Positions 43,804 through 52,654 are shown, numbered from the stretch's first letter. The stretch is 64,000 nt of DNA from Sporobacter termitidis DSM 10068 (GCF_900130065.1 NZ_FQXV01000014.1:62001-126000); one strand, 5' to 3'. Made by a program: numbers and translations. Notes: a model not told the origin generated them from the letters alone.

Positions 43804-44952
43804 TTAAACCGCCAGCCTTCGGGCGGGATGATTTTTGCCGAGGGCGTTTTCGTATCCGGCGACGAGGCGGTCGAAGATCGTGTCCCAATCCCGCGCCCGG
43901 GCCGTCTCCAGCGCGCCAGCGCGGATTTTGTTCCGGAGGTTTTGGTCCAGCATGGCCGTCATGGCCTCCGCCAGCGCGCCGGGGTCGTTATATTTGCAGA
44001 CATAGGCGTTTTTGCCGTGCTCGGTAAAGTCGGTGACGCCGCCGGCGTCCACGCAGATGCCGGGCAGGCCGCTGGCCATGGCCTCCAAAAGCACATTCCC
44101 GAAGGTCTCGCTGCCGGAGGGGAAAACAAACACGTCGCCGCTGGCGTAAATCTGCGCCAGCTTCCGGCCCGTCTGAGGCCCTGTGAACACCGCGTTGGGA
44201 ATCTCCATCGCCTTAAGCGCGTCCAGATACGGGCCGTCGCCGGTGAAGACAAAGATACCGTCGTCCCGGTGGGACGCGTTGACAATGCCGATGCTCTCGG
44301 CGAGGACGTCCAGCCCCTTCTCCCGGGCGATGCGGCCTACGTACAGAAAGACCGTTTTGCCCGCGCCGCCTATTTCGTGCCGGACCGCCGGGGAACGGTG
44401 CTCTGGGCTGAAGCGCTGCATGTCGATGCCCCGGGTCCAGATGTCGAGATTTTTGAAGCCGCGCCTGTCAAGCTCCGCCGCGGTGCTCACCGAGGGGCAG
44501 AGATTCAGCGCCGCGAAATTGTGAAACCAGCGGACGTAGGCCCAGATGGGCCGGCTCAGGTAGCCGAGGTTATAAAAATCCAGGTACTTGTCGTAATTCG
44601 TGTGGTAGGACATCACCAGCGGTATGCCGAGCTCCCTGGCCGCCTTCAGGCCGCTGTAGCCGATGCCCAGCTCGGTGACGACGTGGATGAGGTCGGGCCG
44701 GAAGTCGTGCAGCGCCTCGAGGATCTTCCCATAGGGCGGGAAGACGAGGCGGCATTCGGGATAGATCACGGGCCGAATACCCTTGAAGCGGAGCACCGCC
44801 GTATCCTGCGGTTCATCCGCCGCGTCGTAATCGGGGGCGAAAAATATATGGTCGATATCCCGCTGGGACAGGTATCGGCTGAGCTGATTCAAGGTGTTCG
44901 TCACGCCGTTGATCTGCGGCGAGAACGTGTCGGTAAAATAAGCGATTTTCAA
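43804..44952 (-). CDS. Family GT4 glycosyltransferase
   Basis: 382-residue retaining glycosyltransferase. It opens LKIAYFTDTFSPQINGVTNT, the usual start of the MgtA/PimB-like group, then VVTELGIGYSG and SYHTNYDKYL. The donor-binding C-terminal half has FLYVGRIAREKGLDVLAE, and the GT4 E-x7-E region is FPSGSETFGNVLLEAMASGLPGI. The start is TTG (44952) after GAGGAGG; the longer frame is not protein-like. It probably adds a mannose or glucose to a lipid or glycan, with ugd next to it. Confidence 0.9.
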   Translation of the reverse strand: MKIAYFTDTFSPQINGVTNTLNQLSRYLSQRDIDHIFFAPDYDAADEPQDTAVLRFKGIRPVIYPECRLVFPPYGKILEALHDFRPDLIHVVTELGIGYSGLKAARELGIPLVMSYHTNYDKYLDFYNLGYLSRPIWAYVRWFHNFAALNLCPSVSTAAELDRRGFKNLDIWTRGIDMQRFSPEHRSPAVRHEIGGAGKTVFLYVGRIAREKGLDVLAESIGIVNASHRDDGIFVFTGDGPYLDALKAMEIPNAVFTGPQTGRKLAQIYASGDVFVFPSGSETFGNVLLEAMASGLPGICVDAGGVTDFTEHGKNAYVCKYNDPGALAEAMTAMLDQNLRNKIRAGALETARARDWDTIFDRLVAGYENALGKNHPARRLAV

Positions 44953-44974
44953 ATTGTCCTCCTCGTCCGCGGCC

Positions 44975-45574
44975 TCAGGCCGGAAACAGCAGTTCCCGCT
45001 CGCCGGGCTCTTCCGCCAGGACGGCGCCCGTGAGGAGCACCAGCGCCTCCGAGCAGGCCGCGATCGTCTTGGAAGCGTCGTTGAAAAACGACGGCTCTTC
45101 CGCCATGTAGCTGCTGTGGAGCGCCATAAAACGGTCAAATATCATATCGGCGGTGACGCCCTGCGGCAGGCAGACAGCCTCGCCGGCATCCATATCCTCC
45201 AGCGGCGCGCCGCGCAAAAACCTGTACAGCGCCTTTTCATACTGCACGTGGTCGGCGATGTCCCCCGTATAGGCGCTGCTGTGCGGAAAGCACAAAAAAT
45301 CCGCATAATAGTGGCAGAGGATGCCGAGCTCCAGAGAGAAGCTTCTGCCAAAAAATGCGGATGCCTGCTTGTCATACGTCAGGAGATTTTCAATTTTTTT
45401 CAGGACGTGCCGGCGGTAATTCCGAAGGATGTGCGGCCTTACGAGAAAGGAAACGCCGATGTCGGGAAGGACGCTGCCGAGGAGAAAGCTCTCCCTGTCG
45501 AGAAAGACGCCGTGCCGCTCTTCCAGTCTCCGGCAGAGCAGCCGGCCGATCAGGATGTGCGATGATTTATTCAA
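44975..45574 (-). CDS. Zinc-dependent phospholipase C family protein
   Basis: 199-residue protein opening LNKSSHILIGRLLCRRL (start TTG at 45574, AGGTGA upstream; a GTG at 45583 is possible but lacks a good site). Histidines and aspartates are placed as in the family: SSHILIG, SVLPDIGVSF, LGILCHYYADFLCFPHSS and ADHVQYEKALY. No signal peptide is seen, so it is likely cytoplasmic, unlike classic secreted phospholipase C. It lies 22 bp upstream of the GT4 gene on the same strand, suggesting a lipid-linked role. Confidence 0.8.
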   Translation of the reverse strand: MNKSSHILIGRLLCRRLEERHGVFLDRESFLLGSVLPDIGVSFLVRPHILRNYRRHVLKKIENLLTYDKQASAFFGRSFSLELGILCHYYADFLCFPHSSAYTGDIADHVQYEKALYRFLRGAPLEDMDAGEAVCLPQGVTADMIFDRFMALHSSYMAEEPSFFNDASKTIAACSEALVLLTGAVLAEEPGERELLFPA

Positions 45575-45749
45575 TGGACTCACCTCTCTTCCTCATTGTA
45601 ATAAGGGCAGGGCGGGCGACTCTATCTTTGAAATGTTAAATCGCTGTCAAAAGTAATAGAAGCCGCCGCCAAATTTTGTGGAAAAAGGAGTCACGCCCCG
45701 GGGCAACGCCGGTCCCGGCGGCGGCGGGTATTCATAAAGCGCATCAGAT

Positions 45750-45779
45750 TTAACACGGATAATTAACACGCATATAACA
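45750..45779 (+). promoter_or_regulatory. PhoP-box-like repeats
   Basis: TTAACA (45750-45755), TTAACA (45763-45768) and ATAACA (45774-45779) lie on the plus strand, starting 13 and 11 bp apart. Bacillus PhoP binds TTAACA-type direct repeats about 11 bp apart, so this suggests phosphate-starvation control of the phn operon. The distance to phnD (about 250 bp) is long. Confidence 0.5.
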
Positions 45780-45783
45780 ATCC

Positions 45784-45821
45784 CCTGTCGAAATTCACGG
45801 AATTTTGACAGGTCTTTTTTT
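45784..45821 (+). terminator. Leader terminator or attenuator ahead of phnD
   Basis: CCTGTCGAAATTC (45784-45796) pairs along 13 positions (one G-T wobble) with GAATTTTGACAGG (45800-45812) around ACG, followed by TCTTTTTTT. No plus-strand gene precedes it, so it probably controls or blocks read-through into phnD or ends a small leader RNA. Confidence 0.75.
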
Positions 45822-45939
45822 GCCGGTATGCCTTTATTTGCGCTTTTTCATAAGTTTGCCTGCCCCGGCGCGCCCTTTTTGTGGATTATCGCGGGAGCAT
45901 ACCTCCGGAAATATAACGGAAGCTTTACTGTTCTTTGCT

Positions 45940-45968
45940 TTTTGATTCCCGCGCTGCCCCACTATAAT
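45940..45968 (+). promoter_or_regulatory. Possible promoter of the phn operon
   Basis: A perfect TATAAT (45963-45968) lies 64 bp before the phnD start. Only a weak -35 (TTTTTG, 45940-45945) lies 17 bp upstream, as expected for an activator-dependent promoter. Confidence 0.5.
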
Positions 45969-46031
45969 GAGAGCCCAGGGGCAGCCATGCCCAGGGATCA
46001 GTAAAATCAAAAAAGATGAAGGAGAAAATGT

Positions 46032-47159
46032 ATGAAAATAAGCAGCGTTTTCAAGACGGCTGCCAGTCTTGTCATGGTCGGGGCCACAGCGTTTTCGCTC
46101 GCCGCCTGCGGTTCCTCGACAAGCGGCACGTCACCCAGCCCCTCCGCCGGCACCGGCTCACCCGCCTCGTCTGCTCCGACCGCGTCCGCCGACAACACGA
46201 AATATTCCGACACGATCACCGTTGTCTGGTATCCCAACGAATCCGCCTCCGACTTTGACGGCGCCCGCAAGCACTACGAGGATCTGATCGCCCAGGCCAC
46301 CGGCAAGAAAGTTATCGAGAAGACCACGACGGACTATAACATCGCCATTGAGGCTCTCGCCAGCGGACAGGCCCAGATCGGCGCGCTCATGGGCGCGCAG
46401 GGTTTCATCCAGGCGCAGCAGGAAAACGCGGCCGTCAAGCCCCTCGTCGTCAACTCCGGCGCTTCCGGTACGCTGGACGACGCCATCTACTACAGCTGGC
46501 TGAGCGTCAACAAGGGCGAGGAGCAGAACTACATGAAGGATGGCAAATATGCCATCGACAATATCCAGGGCAAGCGGATATCCTTCGTCTCCAACAGCTC
46601 CACCTCCGGCTTTAAAATTCCGACGACGAACATCATCAGTCACTTCAGCAAGCTGGACCAGTGGAAGGACCTCAACTCGGACGACCTGGCTGAAGGCGGT
46701 GCCAACAAGTTCTTCTCGGAAGTCCTGTTCGGCGGTTCGCATCAGGGCTCGGCCGTCAACCTCCTCACCGGCAAAGCCGACGTCGGGGCTTTCTGCGATA
46801 CGGAGCTTGTGAACTATGCCGCTCCCGTTTCCGGCGACAATACGTCGGCCGGTTCCGTCTGGGAAGTCAAGAAGGACGCGACGGCCCCCTTCGATACGCT
46901 GACCGGCAAGCAGTTTGTCATCATCCAGGCCACGCCTGTGCTCAACGGCCCGTCCGCCTATAACGCCGAAACACTCAGCCCCGCGGACGTCAAGGCTATC
47001 CAGGATCTGATGACCTCCGACAAAATTGCCAACGATCCCCTGGTTTTCGTCCCGAAGGATTCCAGCGACAAGGGCTTCTATAAGAAGTCGGACAAAGAGC
47101 AGTTCGTCGTCGTCGAAGATTCCTGGTACGACCCGATCCGCGCTCTCCAGAACAACTAA
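46032..47159 (+). CDS. phnD: Phosphonate ABC transporter substrate-binding lipoprotein
   Basis: 375-residue lipoprotein. The signal peptide ends in the lipobox SLAAC (Cys near residue 26), followed by a Ser/Thr/Ala-rich linker. The PhnD-type binding domain has TITVVWYPNESASDF, TTDYNIAIEALASGQAQIGALM, FVSNSSTSGFKIPT and FGGSHQGSAVNLLTGKADVGAFCD, with the Ser/His positions that bind the phosphonate group. It captures phosphonates outside the membrane for PhnCE. It is first in the operon; a double hairpin follows. Confidence 0.92.
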   Translation: MKISSVFKTAASLVMVGATAFSLAACGSSTSGTSPSPSAGTGSPASSAPTASADNTKYSDTITVVWYPNESASDFDGARKHYEDLIAQATGKKVIEKTTTDYNIAIEALASGQAQIGALMGAQGFIQAQQENAAVKPLVVNSGASGTLDDAIYYSWLSVNKGEEQNYMKDGKYAIDNIQGKRISFVSNSSTSGFKIPTTNIISHFSKLDQWKDLNSDDLAEGGANKFFSEVLFGGSHQGSAVNLLTGKADVGAFCDTELVNYAAPVSGDNTSAGSVWEVKKDATAPFDTLTGKQFVIIQATPVLNGPSAYNAETLSPADVKAIQDLMTSDKIANDPLVFVPKDSSDKGFYKKSDKEQFVVVEDSWYDPIRALQNN

Positions 47160-47187
47160 TATACCTGGAAACAGCGCTCTCCTTGCC

Positions 47188-47260
47188 GAACATGGCGTTT
47201 TAAAAACGCCATGTTCAAATGCAAGGCTTTCAGCGTTCATGGCTGAAGACTTTGCATTTG
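47188..47260 (+). promoter_or_regulatory. Tandem hairpins between phnD and phnC
   Basis: GAACATGGCGTTTT pairs perfectly with AAAACGCCATGTTC (47188-47216). Directly after, CAAATGCAAGGCTTTCAGC pairs imperfectly with GCTGAAGACTTTGCATTTG (47216-47260). Neither has a strong T-run, so they more likely stabilise the phnD mRNA end or reduce downstream expression than stop transcription fully. Confidence 0.65.
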
Positions 47261-47308
47261 AATTTCCGGCTCTCAATCGAAATTTAAAGTATAAAGAGGT
47301 GAACGTCT

Positions 47309-48082
47309 TTGCCGCTTCTGCAAATCAAGAACGTCAGCAAAACGTATAACAATGTGACAAGGGCACTGCAAGATGTATCTTTCTCCGTGGAAGAGGGCGA
47401 GGTCGTTTCCGTCATCGGCCCCTCAGGCGCCGGAAAGTCCACATTGATGCGCTGCATCAACCGGCTGGTCGACACATCCGCGGGCTCCGTGATCTTTGAC
47501 GGACAGGATATCACCGGTATCTCGAAGCGGGAGCTGCGCCATGTCCGAACAAAGACGGGCATGATTTTCCAGCACTACAACCTTGTCGACAGACTCAGCG
47601 TTATCGCCAACGTGCTCCACGGCCGGCTCGGCCAGAAGTCCACGCTCAGCGGCGTCGTCGGCTATTACTCCGAGCGGGAAAAGGAAAACGCTTTCAGGAT
47701 CATTAACAAGCTCGGGCTGTCCGAGCAGGCCTACAAGCCGTGCAACGAGCTGTCCGGCGGGCAGAAGCAGCGCGTCGGCATCGCGCGGGCTCTCATGCAG
47801 GAGCCGAAGCTCCTGCTGTGCGACGAGCCGATCGCCTCCCTTGACCCCAGCTCCTCCAAGATCATTATGGATCATCTGATCGACATCAACGAGACGATGA
47901 ATATCACGGTGATCCTGAATCTGCACCAGGTCGATGTGGCCGTCAAATACGCCCGGCGCGTTATCGGGATCACCGCGGGCCGCGTCGTCTACGACGGGCC
48001 GTCCGACGCGCTGGACAAAAAGACCATCCACGACATCTATCAGTCCGGAGAAGGCGACCTGATCACGGATTTCGAGAGGTAG
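47309..48082 (+). CDS. phnC: Phosphonate ABC transporter ATP-binding protein
   Basis: 257-residue ATPase of the phosphonate importer. Walker A is GPSGAGKSTLMRC, the signature is LSGGQKQRVGIARAL, Walker B is LLLCDEPIASLD, and the H-loop is LNLHQVDVA. It has the PhnC-type MIFQHYNLVDRLSV and NVLHGRLG segments. It starts at TTG (47309) with GAGGTGA six bases upstream. It energises the two PhnE permeases that follow. Confidence 0.94.
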   Translation: MPLLQIKNVSKTYNNVTRALQDVSFSVEEGEVVSVIGPSGAGKSTLMRCINRLVDTSAGSVIFDGQDITGISKRELRHVRTKTGMIFQHYNLVDRLSVIANVLHGRLGQKSTLSGVVGYYSEREKENAFRIINKLGLSEQAYKPCNELSGGQKQRVGIARALMQEPKLLLCDEPIASLDPSSSKIIMDHLIDINETMNITVILNLHQVDVAVKYARRVIGITAGRVVYDGPSDALDKKTIHDIYQSGEGDLITDFER

Positions 48083-48085
48083 CCC

Positions 48086-48877
48086 ATGGAGAGCAGGATA
48101 TCTGTTTTTAAAAAACGGAAGATGACATTTACGGCCGTGTTTCTGTGTGTCGCCGCGCTTTTTGTCGGCGCTTCGCTGATTACAGCATACGATCCCGTCG
48201 CGGGGATCGCCTCCATTCCGAAAGCGATCTCCTGGATTGCGGAGAAGCTCGTTCCGAATGAAAAATCGCTGCAGAGATTGCCGAACATTTTAAGCAAATT
48301 GTATGAAACCGCCTTTCTGTCGATCGCCGTCACCCTCACGTCGGGCATCTGCGCTTTCTTTTTTGCCCTGCTGGGGTCGAAAACAACACGCTTAAACGGC
48401 ATTGTCAGCCGGATCGTGCGTATCGTGGCCGCTTTTTTCCGCAACGTGCCCGACGTCGTCTGGGCGATGCTGCTGATGTTTTCATTCGGGCAAAACGTGC
48501 TGACGGGTTTTCTGGCGCTGTTTTTCTACACCTTCGGCCTGCTTACGAGAACCTTTATCGAGACGATCGACGAGGTCAGCTCCGCCTGCGTGGAAGCGCT
48601 GACGGCAACGGGGGCGTCCTTCATGCAGATTGTCTTCCAGGGAATAATCCCGTCGGCCGTCGCGGAGATCATCACGTGGCTGCTGTACATGATCGAGACG
48701 AATATCCGCAGCTCGACGCTCATCGGCATCCTGACCGCAACCGGCATCGGGTACCTCTTCGACCTGTATTTCAAACGCCTGGACTATGCGTCGGCAAGCC
48801 TGGTCGTCATCGCGATCGTTGTGCTGGTTATCATCATAGAAACGATATCAAATAAAATCAGAAAGGTGATTTTGTAA
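48086..48877 (+). CDS. phnE: Phosphonate ABC transporter permease 1
   Basis: 263-residue inner-membrane permease with about six helices and the BPD-transporter EAA loop VEALTATGASFMQIVFQGIIPSAV. An early FFRNVPDVVWAMLL is typical of PhnE. Three bases separate it from phnC, and its stop codon overlaps the start of the second permease (TAATG). Confidence 0.93.
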   Translation: MESRISVFKKRKMTFTAVFLCVAALFVGASLITAYDPVAGIASIPKAISWIAEKLVPNEKSLQRLPNILSKLYETAFLSIAVTLTSGICAFFFALLGSKTTRLNGIVSRIVRIVAAFFRNVPDVVWAMLLMFSFGQNVLTGFLALFFYTFGLLTRTFIETIDEVSSACVEALTATGASFMQIVFQGIIPSAVAEIITWLLYMIETNIRSSTLIGILTATGIGYLFDLYFKRLDYASASLVVIAIVVLVIIIETISNKIRKVIL

Positions 48878-49746
48878 TGTACGATTCCGCGGCCGTCCAA
48901 AGCGGGGCGCTGGAGCCGGGCCTGCACCGGCACATGAGAAAAACGCCGTCGGGCAAAATCAAAATCAGCGCCAGAAATAAGAGCTCCCTGGTCGTCAAAT
49001 ATACGATGCTGGCGCTCATTGCACTAACCGTCGTGGGTTTTCTGACCTTCAACTATAAAAATATCGATTTCGCCGACGCGGTCAGCAGCACGCTCCACAA
49101 TATCAAGGTCGTGTTTCTGGAGCCCAAGCTGTCGCACTCCACGATAACAAAGGCACTCTATGACCTGCTCGTCACCTTCTGCCTGGGTATCCTCGCCACG
49201 TTTTTCGGCGCGCTGATCGCCATATTTGCCTCCCTGCTGTGCGCCAAGAACATCGCCAGGCCCGCCATCGCCGCCGTTGCCAAGAGCGTTGTCGCTTTTG
49301 TGCGCGCCGTGCCGACGATCCTGTGGGTACTGATCTTTGCCGTGTCGGCGGGGCTGGGCAGCGTCGCGGCGGTAGCCGGCCTCACCTTCCACAGCGCGGG
49401 GTATCTGACCAAGGCGTACGCCGAATCGATCGAGGAGATGGACTATGGGACCATCGAAGCTCTGAAGGCCTGCGGCGCCAGCTATTGGCAGATCGTGTTC
49501 CAGGCAATCTGGCCCTCCTCCATCAGTTACATGCTCGCCTGGACGTTCATGCGGTTTGAAATCAACTTTGTCAACGCCATCGCCGTCGGCGCGGCGGCCG
49601 GCTCGGGCGGCATCGGATACAGCCTCTGGATGGCGGGCGCCTTTTACTTCGATCTGCATGAGATGGGCTTTATCACCTATATCGTGGTCGCCTCCGTCAT
49701 CTTACTCGAAATTCTGGCGACAAAAATAAAATCCAAAGTCAAATGA
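48877..49746 (+). CDS. phnE: Phosphonate ABC transporter permease 2
   Basis: 289-residue second permease. A basic N-terminal extension (HMRKTPSGKIKISARNKSS) precedes the first helix at about residue 43. The EAA loop is EALKACGASYWQIVFQAIWPSS, and VAFVRAVPTILWVLIFAVSAG matches the first permease's equivalent. The two PhnE proteins probably form a heterodimeric channel with PhnC. Confidence 0.93.
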   Translation: MYDSAAVQSGALEPGLHRHMRKTPSGKIKISARNKSSLVVKYTMLALIALTVVGFLTFNYKNIDFADAVSSTLHNIKVVFLEPKLSHSTITKALYDLLVTFCLGILATFFGALIAIFASLLCAKNIARPAIAAVAKSVVAFVRAVPTILWVLIFAVSAGLGSVAAVAGLTFHSAGYLTKAYAESIEEMDYGTIEALKACGASYWQIVFQAIWPSSISYMLAWTFMRFEINFVNAIAVGAAAGSGGIGYSLWMAGAFYFDLHEMGFITYIVVASVILLEILATKIKSKVK

Positions 49747-49760
49747 AACGGAATTAAGAA

Positions 49761-50186
49761 ATGGATAAAAAAAGACTGTCAAGAATCATGGCCAAGGCGG
49801 ACCCGGCGGCCATCGCGGCGCTGGCCGGGACGATCCGCAAAGAACACGACATTGTTGTCATCAAGGCGCCGGGCAAGACGCTGGCCATGGTCAAAATGCG
49901 CGAGCCAGTCAAATCGAGCCAGTTTTACATCGGCGAGGTGATCGTCACGGAGGCGGTCGTGGGGCTGGACGGCGCCCGGGGCATCGCCGTTGTCATGGGG
50001 GACGATTTTGAGAAGACGCTGAACATGGCCATTATCGACGCGGCCTGCAACAGGGGCGTCTTTGCGGGCGAGGCGGCGCTTTTGGAGCTGGAGCGCGCAC
50101 AGCTCGAGCTGGAGCAGAAGGAAAACGCGATGCATCTCAAAACGATGGTCCGCTTCAATTCCATGGATACGGAGGCGCAGAAATGA
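49761..50186 (+). CDS. phnG: Phosphonate C-P lyase subunit PhnG
   Basis: 141-residue subunit of the PhnGHIJ core complex. Visible are the N-terminal IMAKADPAAIAALA, VKMREPVKSSQFYIGEVIVTEAVV and GDDFEKTLNMAIIDAACN patterns of the family. With PhnH and PhnI it helps transfer the phosphonate onto the ribose of ATP with loss of adenine. It overlaps phnH by 4 bp (ATGA). Confidence 0.93.
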   Translation: MDKKRLSRIMAKADPAAIAALAGTIRKEHDIVVIKAPGKTLAMVKMREPVKSSQFYIGEVIVTEAVVGLDGARGIAVVMGDDFEKTLNMAIIDAACNRGVFAGEAALLELERAQLELEQKENAMHLKTMVRFNSMDTEAQK

Positions 50187-50755
50187 AGAAAATCCATGAT
50201 TTTGACGAGGTTTTCGACGCGCAGAAAATGTTCCGCCTGGTCCTGACCGCCCTGTCAAGCCCGGGAAAAACGGTTGATATCGCGCGGTTTTCCGGGAAAA
50301 TGTACGGCACGCGGCCGGCCTTTCTGGCTGTGGCGATGACGCTTTTGGACAATGAGGTCTCCTTCGACGCCGGCCCGGACGAGGCGCTGGCCGGCGAGAT
50401 CGTCTCCCTGACGCTGGCAAAACGCGCGCCGCTGGACGGCGCCGACTTTATTTTTGTATCCGGCCCGGCAGACCTCCGGGCGGCGGTGGAAAACGCCAAA
50501 TGCGGCACGCTGCGCGACCCACACACGTCCGCCACCATCGTCATGAACATCGACGACGGCAGGGATGCCATCCTCCGGCTGTCCGGCCCCGGCATCAGGG
50601 ACGTTATTGAAATACGCACCTCGCCCGCCGTCCAGGCCGCGCTGGAGCTGCGGGACGCGCAATTTTACGAATATCCGCAGGGGATCGATTTTATTTTTGT
50701 CAGCGCCGCCGGCGGCCTTTTCGCCGTCCCGAGGCTGACACGGCGGGAGGGCTAA
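50183..50755 (+). CDS. phnH: Phosphonate C-P lyase subunit PhnH
   Basis: 190-residue core-complex subunit with an N-terminal FDEVFDAQKMFRLVLTALSSPG (R and S-x-P-G conserved), ALTLLDNEVSF-type and GTLRDPHTSATIVM segments, and the C-terminal YPQGIDFIFVSA. It resembles PLP-transferase folds but has no cofactor. It is translationally coupled to phnG and lies two bases before phnI. Confidence 0.93.
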   Translation: MKKIHDFDEVFDAQKMFRLVLTALSSPGKTVDIARFSGKMYGTRPAFLAVAMTLLDNEVSFDAGPDEALAGEIVSLTLAKRAPLDGADFIFVSGPADLRAAVENAKCGTLRDPHTSATIVMNIDDGRDAILRLSGPGIRDVIEIRTSPAVQAALELRDAQFYEYPQGIDFIFVSAAGGLFAVPRLTRREG

Positions 50756-50757
50756 GT

Positions 50758-51822
50758 ATGGGCTATGTGGCGGTTTCCGGCGGCAGCGAGGCCATTGAGG
50801 CAAGCATCCGCCTTTTGGATTATTATCGAAGCGGCACAGCCAAGGACCTGGAGCTGGAGGCGATCGAGCACAAGCTGTCGCTCCTTGTGGACCGGGTCAT
50901 GGGCGAGGCCGGGCTCTACTCGAGGACGTACGCGGCCCTGGCGCTCAAGCAGTGCGAAGGCTCCGTGGAGGAGGCGGTGTTTCTCCTGCGGGCCTACCGC
51001 TCGACGCTGACGCGCAATTATTATTCCCTCCCAGCGGACACGGGCGCCATGCGCGTCGTGCGCCGGATCTCCTCGGCCTTCAAGGACATCGCCGGCGGAC
51101 AGATTCTGGGCGCCACGTACGACTACACCCACCGGCTCATCAATTTCAGTATCGAAAGCGAAAATGCGGCGGCGCTCCGCACGGAGGCGCTGGCCCGGCT
51201 GGATCGGGAAACGCCGGAGGAGATCACCCCCTGCCCCCGGGTGTCGGACACGCTGAAGAAAGACGGGCTCGTCGACAGTTATCCGGAGGACGACACGCCG
51301 CCCTACGACGTTACGGCAAACCTGCTGGAATTCCCGGCCCCCCGCAGCGCCCGGCTGCAGACGCTCTCGCGGGCGGACACCGGGTATATCTCGGGCCTGG
51401 CTTACGCGGCGCTGCGCGGCTACAGCCTGTCGCACCCGACGGTCGGGGAGCTGCGCTGCGGCTACGCGGAGATTTGCGTGCCGTACCTGTTTGACGACGC
51501 GGAGTGCCTTTTTGTCGGGGAAATCCTGCTGACCGAGGCGGAGCTGCTGACGGAGGCGGACGACACGGACAAGCTGAAGCTTGCCGCCGGCTACGGCGCC
51601 GTCTTCGGCCGGAACGACTCGAAGGCCATCGCCATGGCGATCCTGGACCGGGAGCTGGACTCCGGCGGGCCGTATCCGCCGCAGCAGGAGGAATTCGTGC
51701 TCACCCATGGCGACAGCATGGAGATGAACGGCTTCATCTCGCATTTGAAGCTGCCGCATTATGTCACCTTCCAGTCCAAGCTGGACGCGGTGCGAAAGAC
51801 AAGGGAGCAGTGCAATGAATAA
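50758..51822 (+). CDS. phnI: Phosphonate C-P lyase subunit PhnI
   Basis: 354-residue catalytic subunit, beginning MGYVAVSGGSEAIEASIRLL as expected. It acts as the nucleosidase that, with PhnGHL, forms 5-triphosphoribose 1-phosphonate from ATP and phosphonate. Other family segments are VMGEAGLYSRTYAALALKQCEG, RVSDTLKKDGL, LQTLSRADTGYISGLAYAALRG and the C-terminal EFVLTHGDSMEMNGFISHLKLPHYVTFQS. It overlaps the phnJ start by 8 bp. Confidence 0.95.
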   Translation: MGYVAVSGGSEAIEASIRLLDYYRSGTAKDLELEAIEHKLSLLVDRVMGEAGLYSRTYAALALKQCEGSVEEAVFLLRAYRSTLTRNYYSLPADTGAMRVVRRISSAFKDIAGGQILGATYDYTHRLINFSIESENAAALRTEALARLDRETPEEITPCPRVSDTLKKDGLVDSYPEDDTPPYDVTANLLEFPAPRSARLQTLSRADTGYISGLAYAALRGYSLSHPTVGELRCGYAEICVPYLFDDAECLFVGEILLTEAELLTEADDTDKLKLAAGYGAVFGRNDSKAIAMAILDRELDSGGPYPPQQEEFVLTHGDSMEMNGFISHLKLPHYVTFQSKLDAVRKTREQCNE

Positions 51823-52654
51823 GGACTATAACTTCGCCTTCCTGGACGAAGGCTCAAAAAGGGAGATTCGCCGGTCGATTCTGAAGGCCGTGGCAATCCC
51901 GGGCTATCAGGTGCCCTTCGGCTCGCGGGAGCTGCCCATCGGCCGCGGATGGGGAACGGGCGGCCTCCAGCTGACGCTCTCGCTCATCGGCCCCGACGAC
52001 ATTTTAAAGGTGATCGACCAGGGGAGCGACGAGTCTGTCAACGCCGTCAGCATCCGCAAATTCGTCACCATGTGCACGGACGTGGCCACCACCGCGAAGA
52101 CCGGAGAGGCCACCCTCATACAGACGCGCCACAGAGTCCCGGAGGTCCCGCTCCGGGACGACCAGATCCTCGTTTTGCAGGTGCCGCTGCCGGAGCCGCT
52201 GCGGTTGGTGGAGCCCCGGGAGGAGGTCACAAAAATGATGCACGCGGAAAAGGATTACGCGCCTGTCTGGCTCCTTTTGTACGAGAGCCTGATCCGGTAT
52301 AAAAAAATCACGCTGGCCGCCGATTACCCGGTGATGGCGGAGGACCGGTACGTCATGAACCCCAGCCCCATCCCCAAATTCGACAACCCGAAGCTCCACG
52401 ACGCCGAGTGCCTGTATCTTTTCGGCGCCGGGCGGGAGAAAAAGATTTACGCCGTGCCGCCCCACACAAAGGTCGTATCGCTGGCCTTTGACGACGTCCC
52501 CTTCGAAAGGGAGAGCTTCAAGGGCAAGCGCTGCCGCCTCTGCGGGAGCACGGATACCTATCTGGACGAGCTCTTCGACGCGGACACCGGGGCGCGTGTC
52601 TGGCAGTGCTCCGACACCGCCTACTGCAAGGAGGTGCGCGCGCGATGCGTTTGA
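51815..52654 (+). CDS. phnJ: Carbon-phosphorus lyase, radical SAM enzyme PhnJ
   Basis: 279-residue enzyme that cleaves the C-P bond of 5-phosphoribose 1-phosphonate, giving the alkane and a ribose cyclic phosphate. The unusual C-x2-C-x21-C cluster site and the following catalytic cysteine (x5) are seen at C240, C243, C265 and C271. N-terminal FLDEGSKREIRRSILKAVAI and GYQVPFGSRELPIGRGWGTG are family hallmarks. The ATG at 51815 is preferred; the upstream open frame is a shadow of phnI. It overlaps phnK by 10 bp. Confidence 0.96.
   Translation: MNKDYNFAFLDEGSKREIRRSILKAVAIPGYQVPFGSRELPIGRGWGTGGLQLTLSLIGPDDILKVIDQGSDESVNAVSIRKFVTMCTDVATTAKTGEATLIQTRHRVPEVPLRDDQILVLQVPLPEPLRLVEPREEVTKMMHAEKDYAPVWLLLYESLIRYKKITLAADYPVMAEDRYVMNPSPIPKFDNPKLHDAECLYLFGAGREKKIYAVPPHTKVVSLAFDDVPFERESFKGKRCRLCGSTDTYLDELFDADTGARVWQCSDTAYCKEVRARCV

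Larger units (their letters stand above)
45575..46031. other. Long intergenic region upstream of the phosphonate operon
   Basis: No protein gene is visible. From left to right it holds a GC-rich segment where GCCGCCGCC (about 45662) can pair with GGCGGCGGC (about 45718), PhoP-box-like repeats, a strong plus-strand terminator hairpin, an AT-rich stretch with TATAAT at 45963-45968, and a short GGGCA/TGCCC hairpin before the phnD ribosome-binding site. Confidence 0.7.

Noticed and set aside
46158-47276. 372-codon minus-strand frame
   Set aside because: Antisense shadow of phnD, which has a signal peptide and full family motifs.
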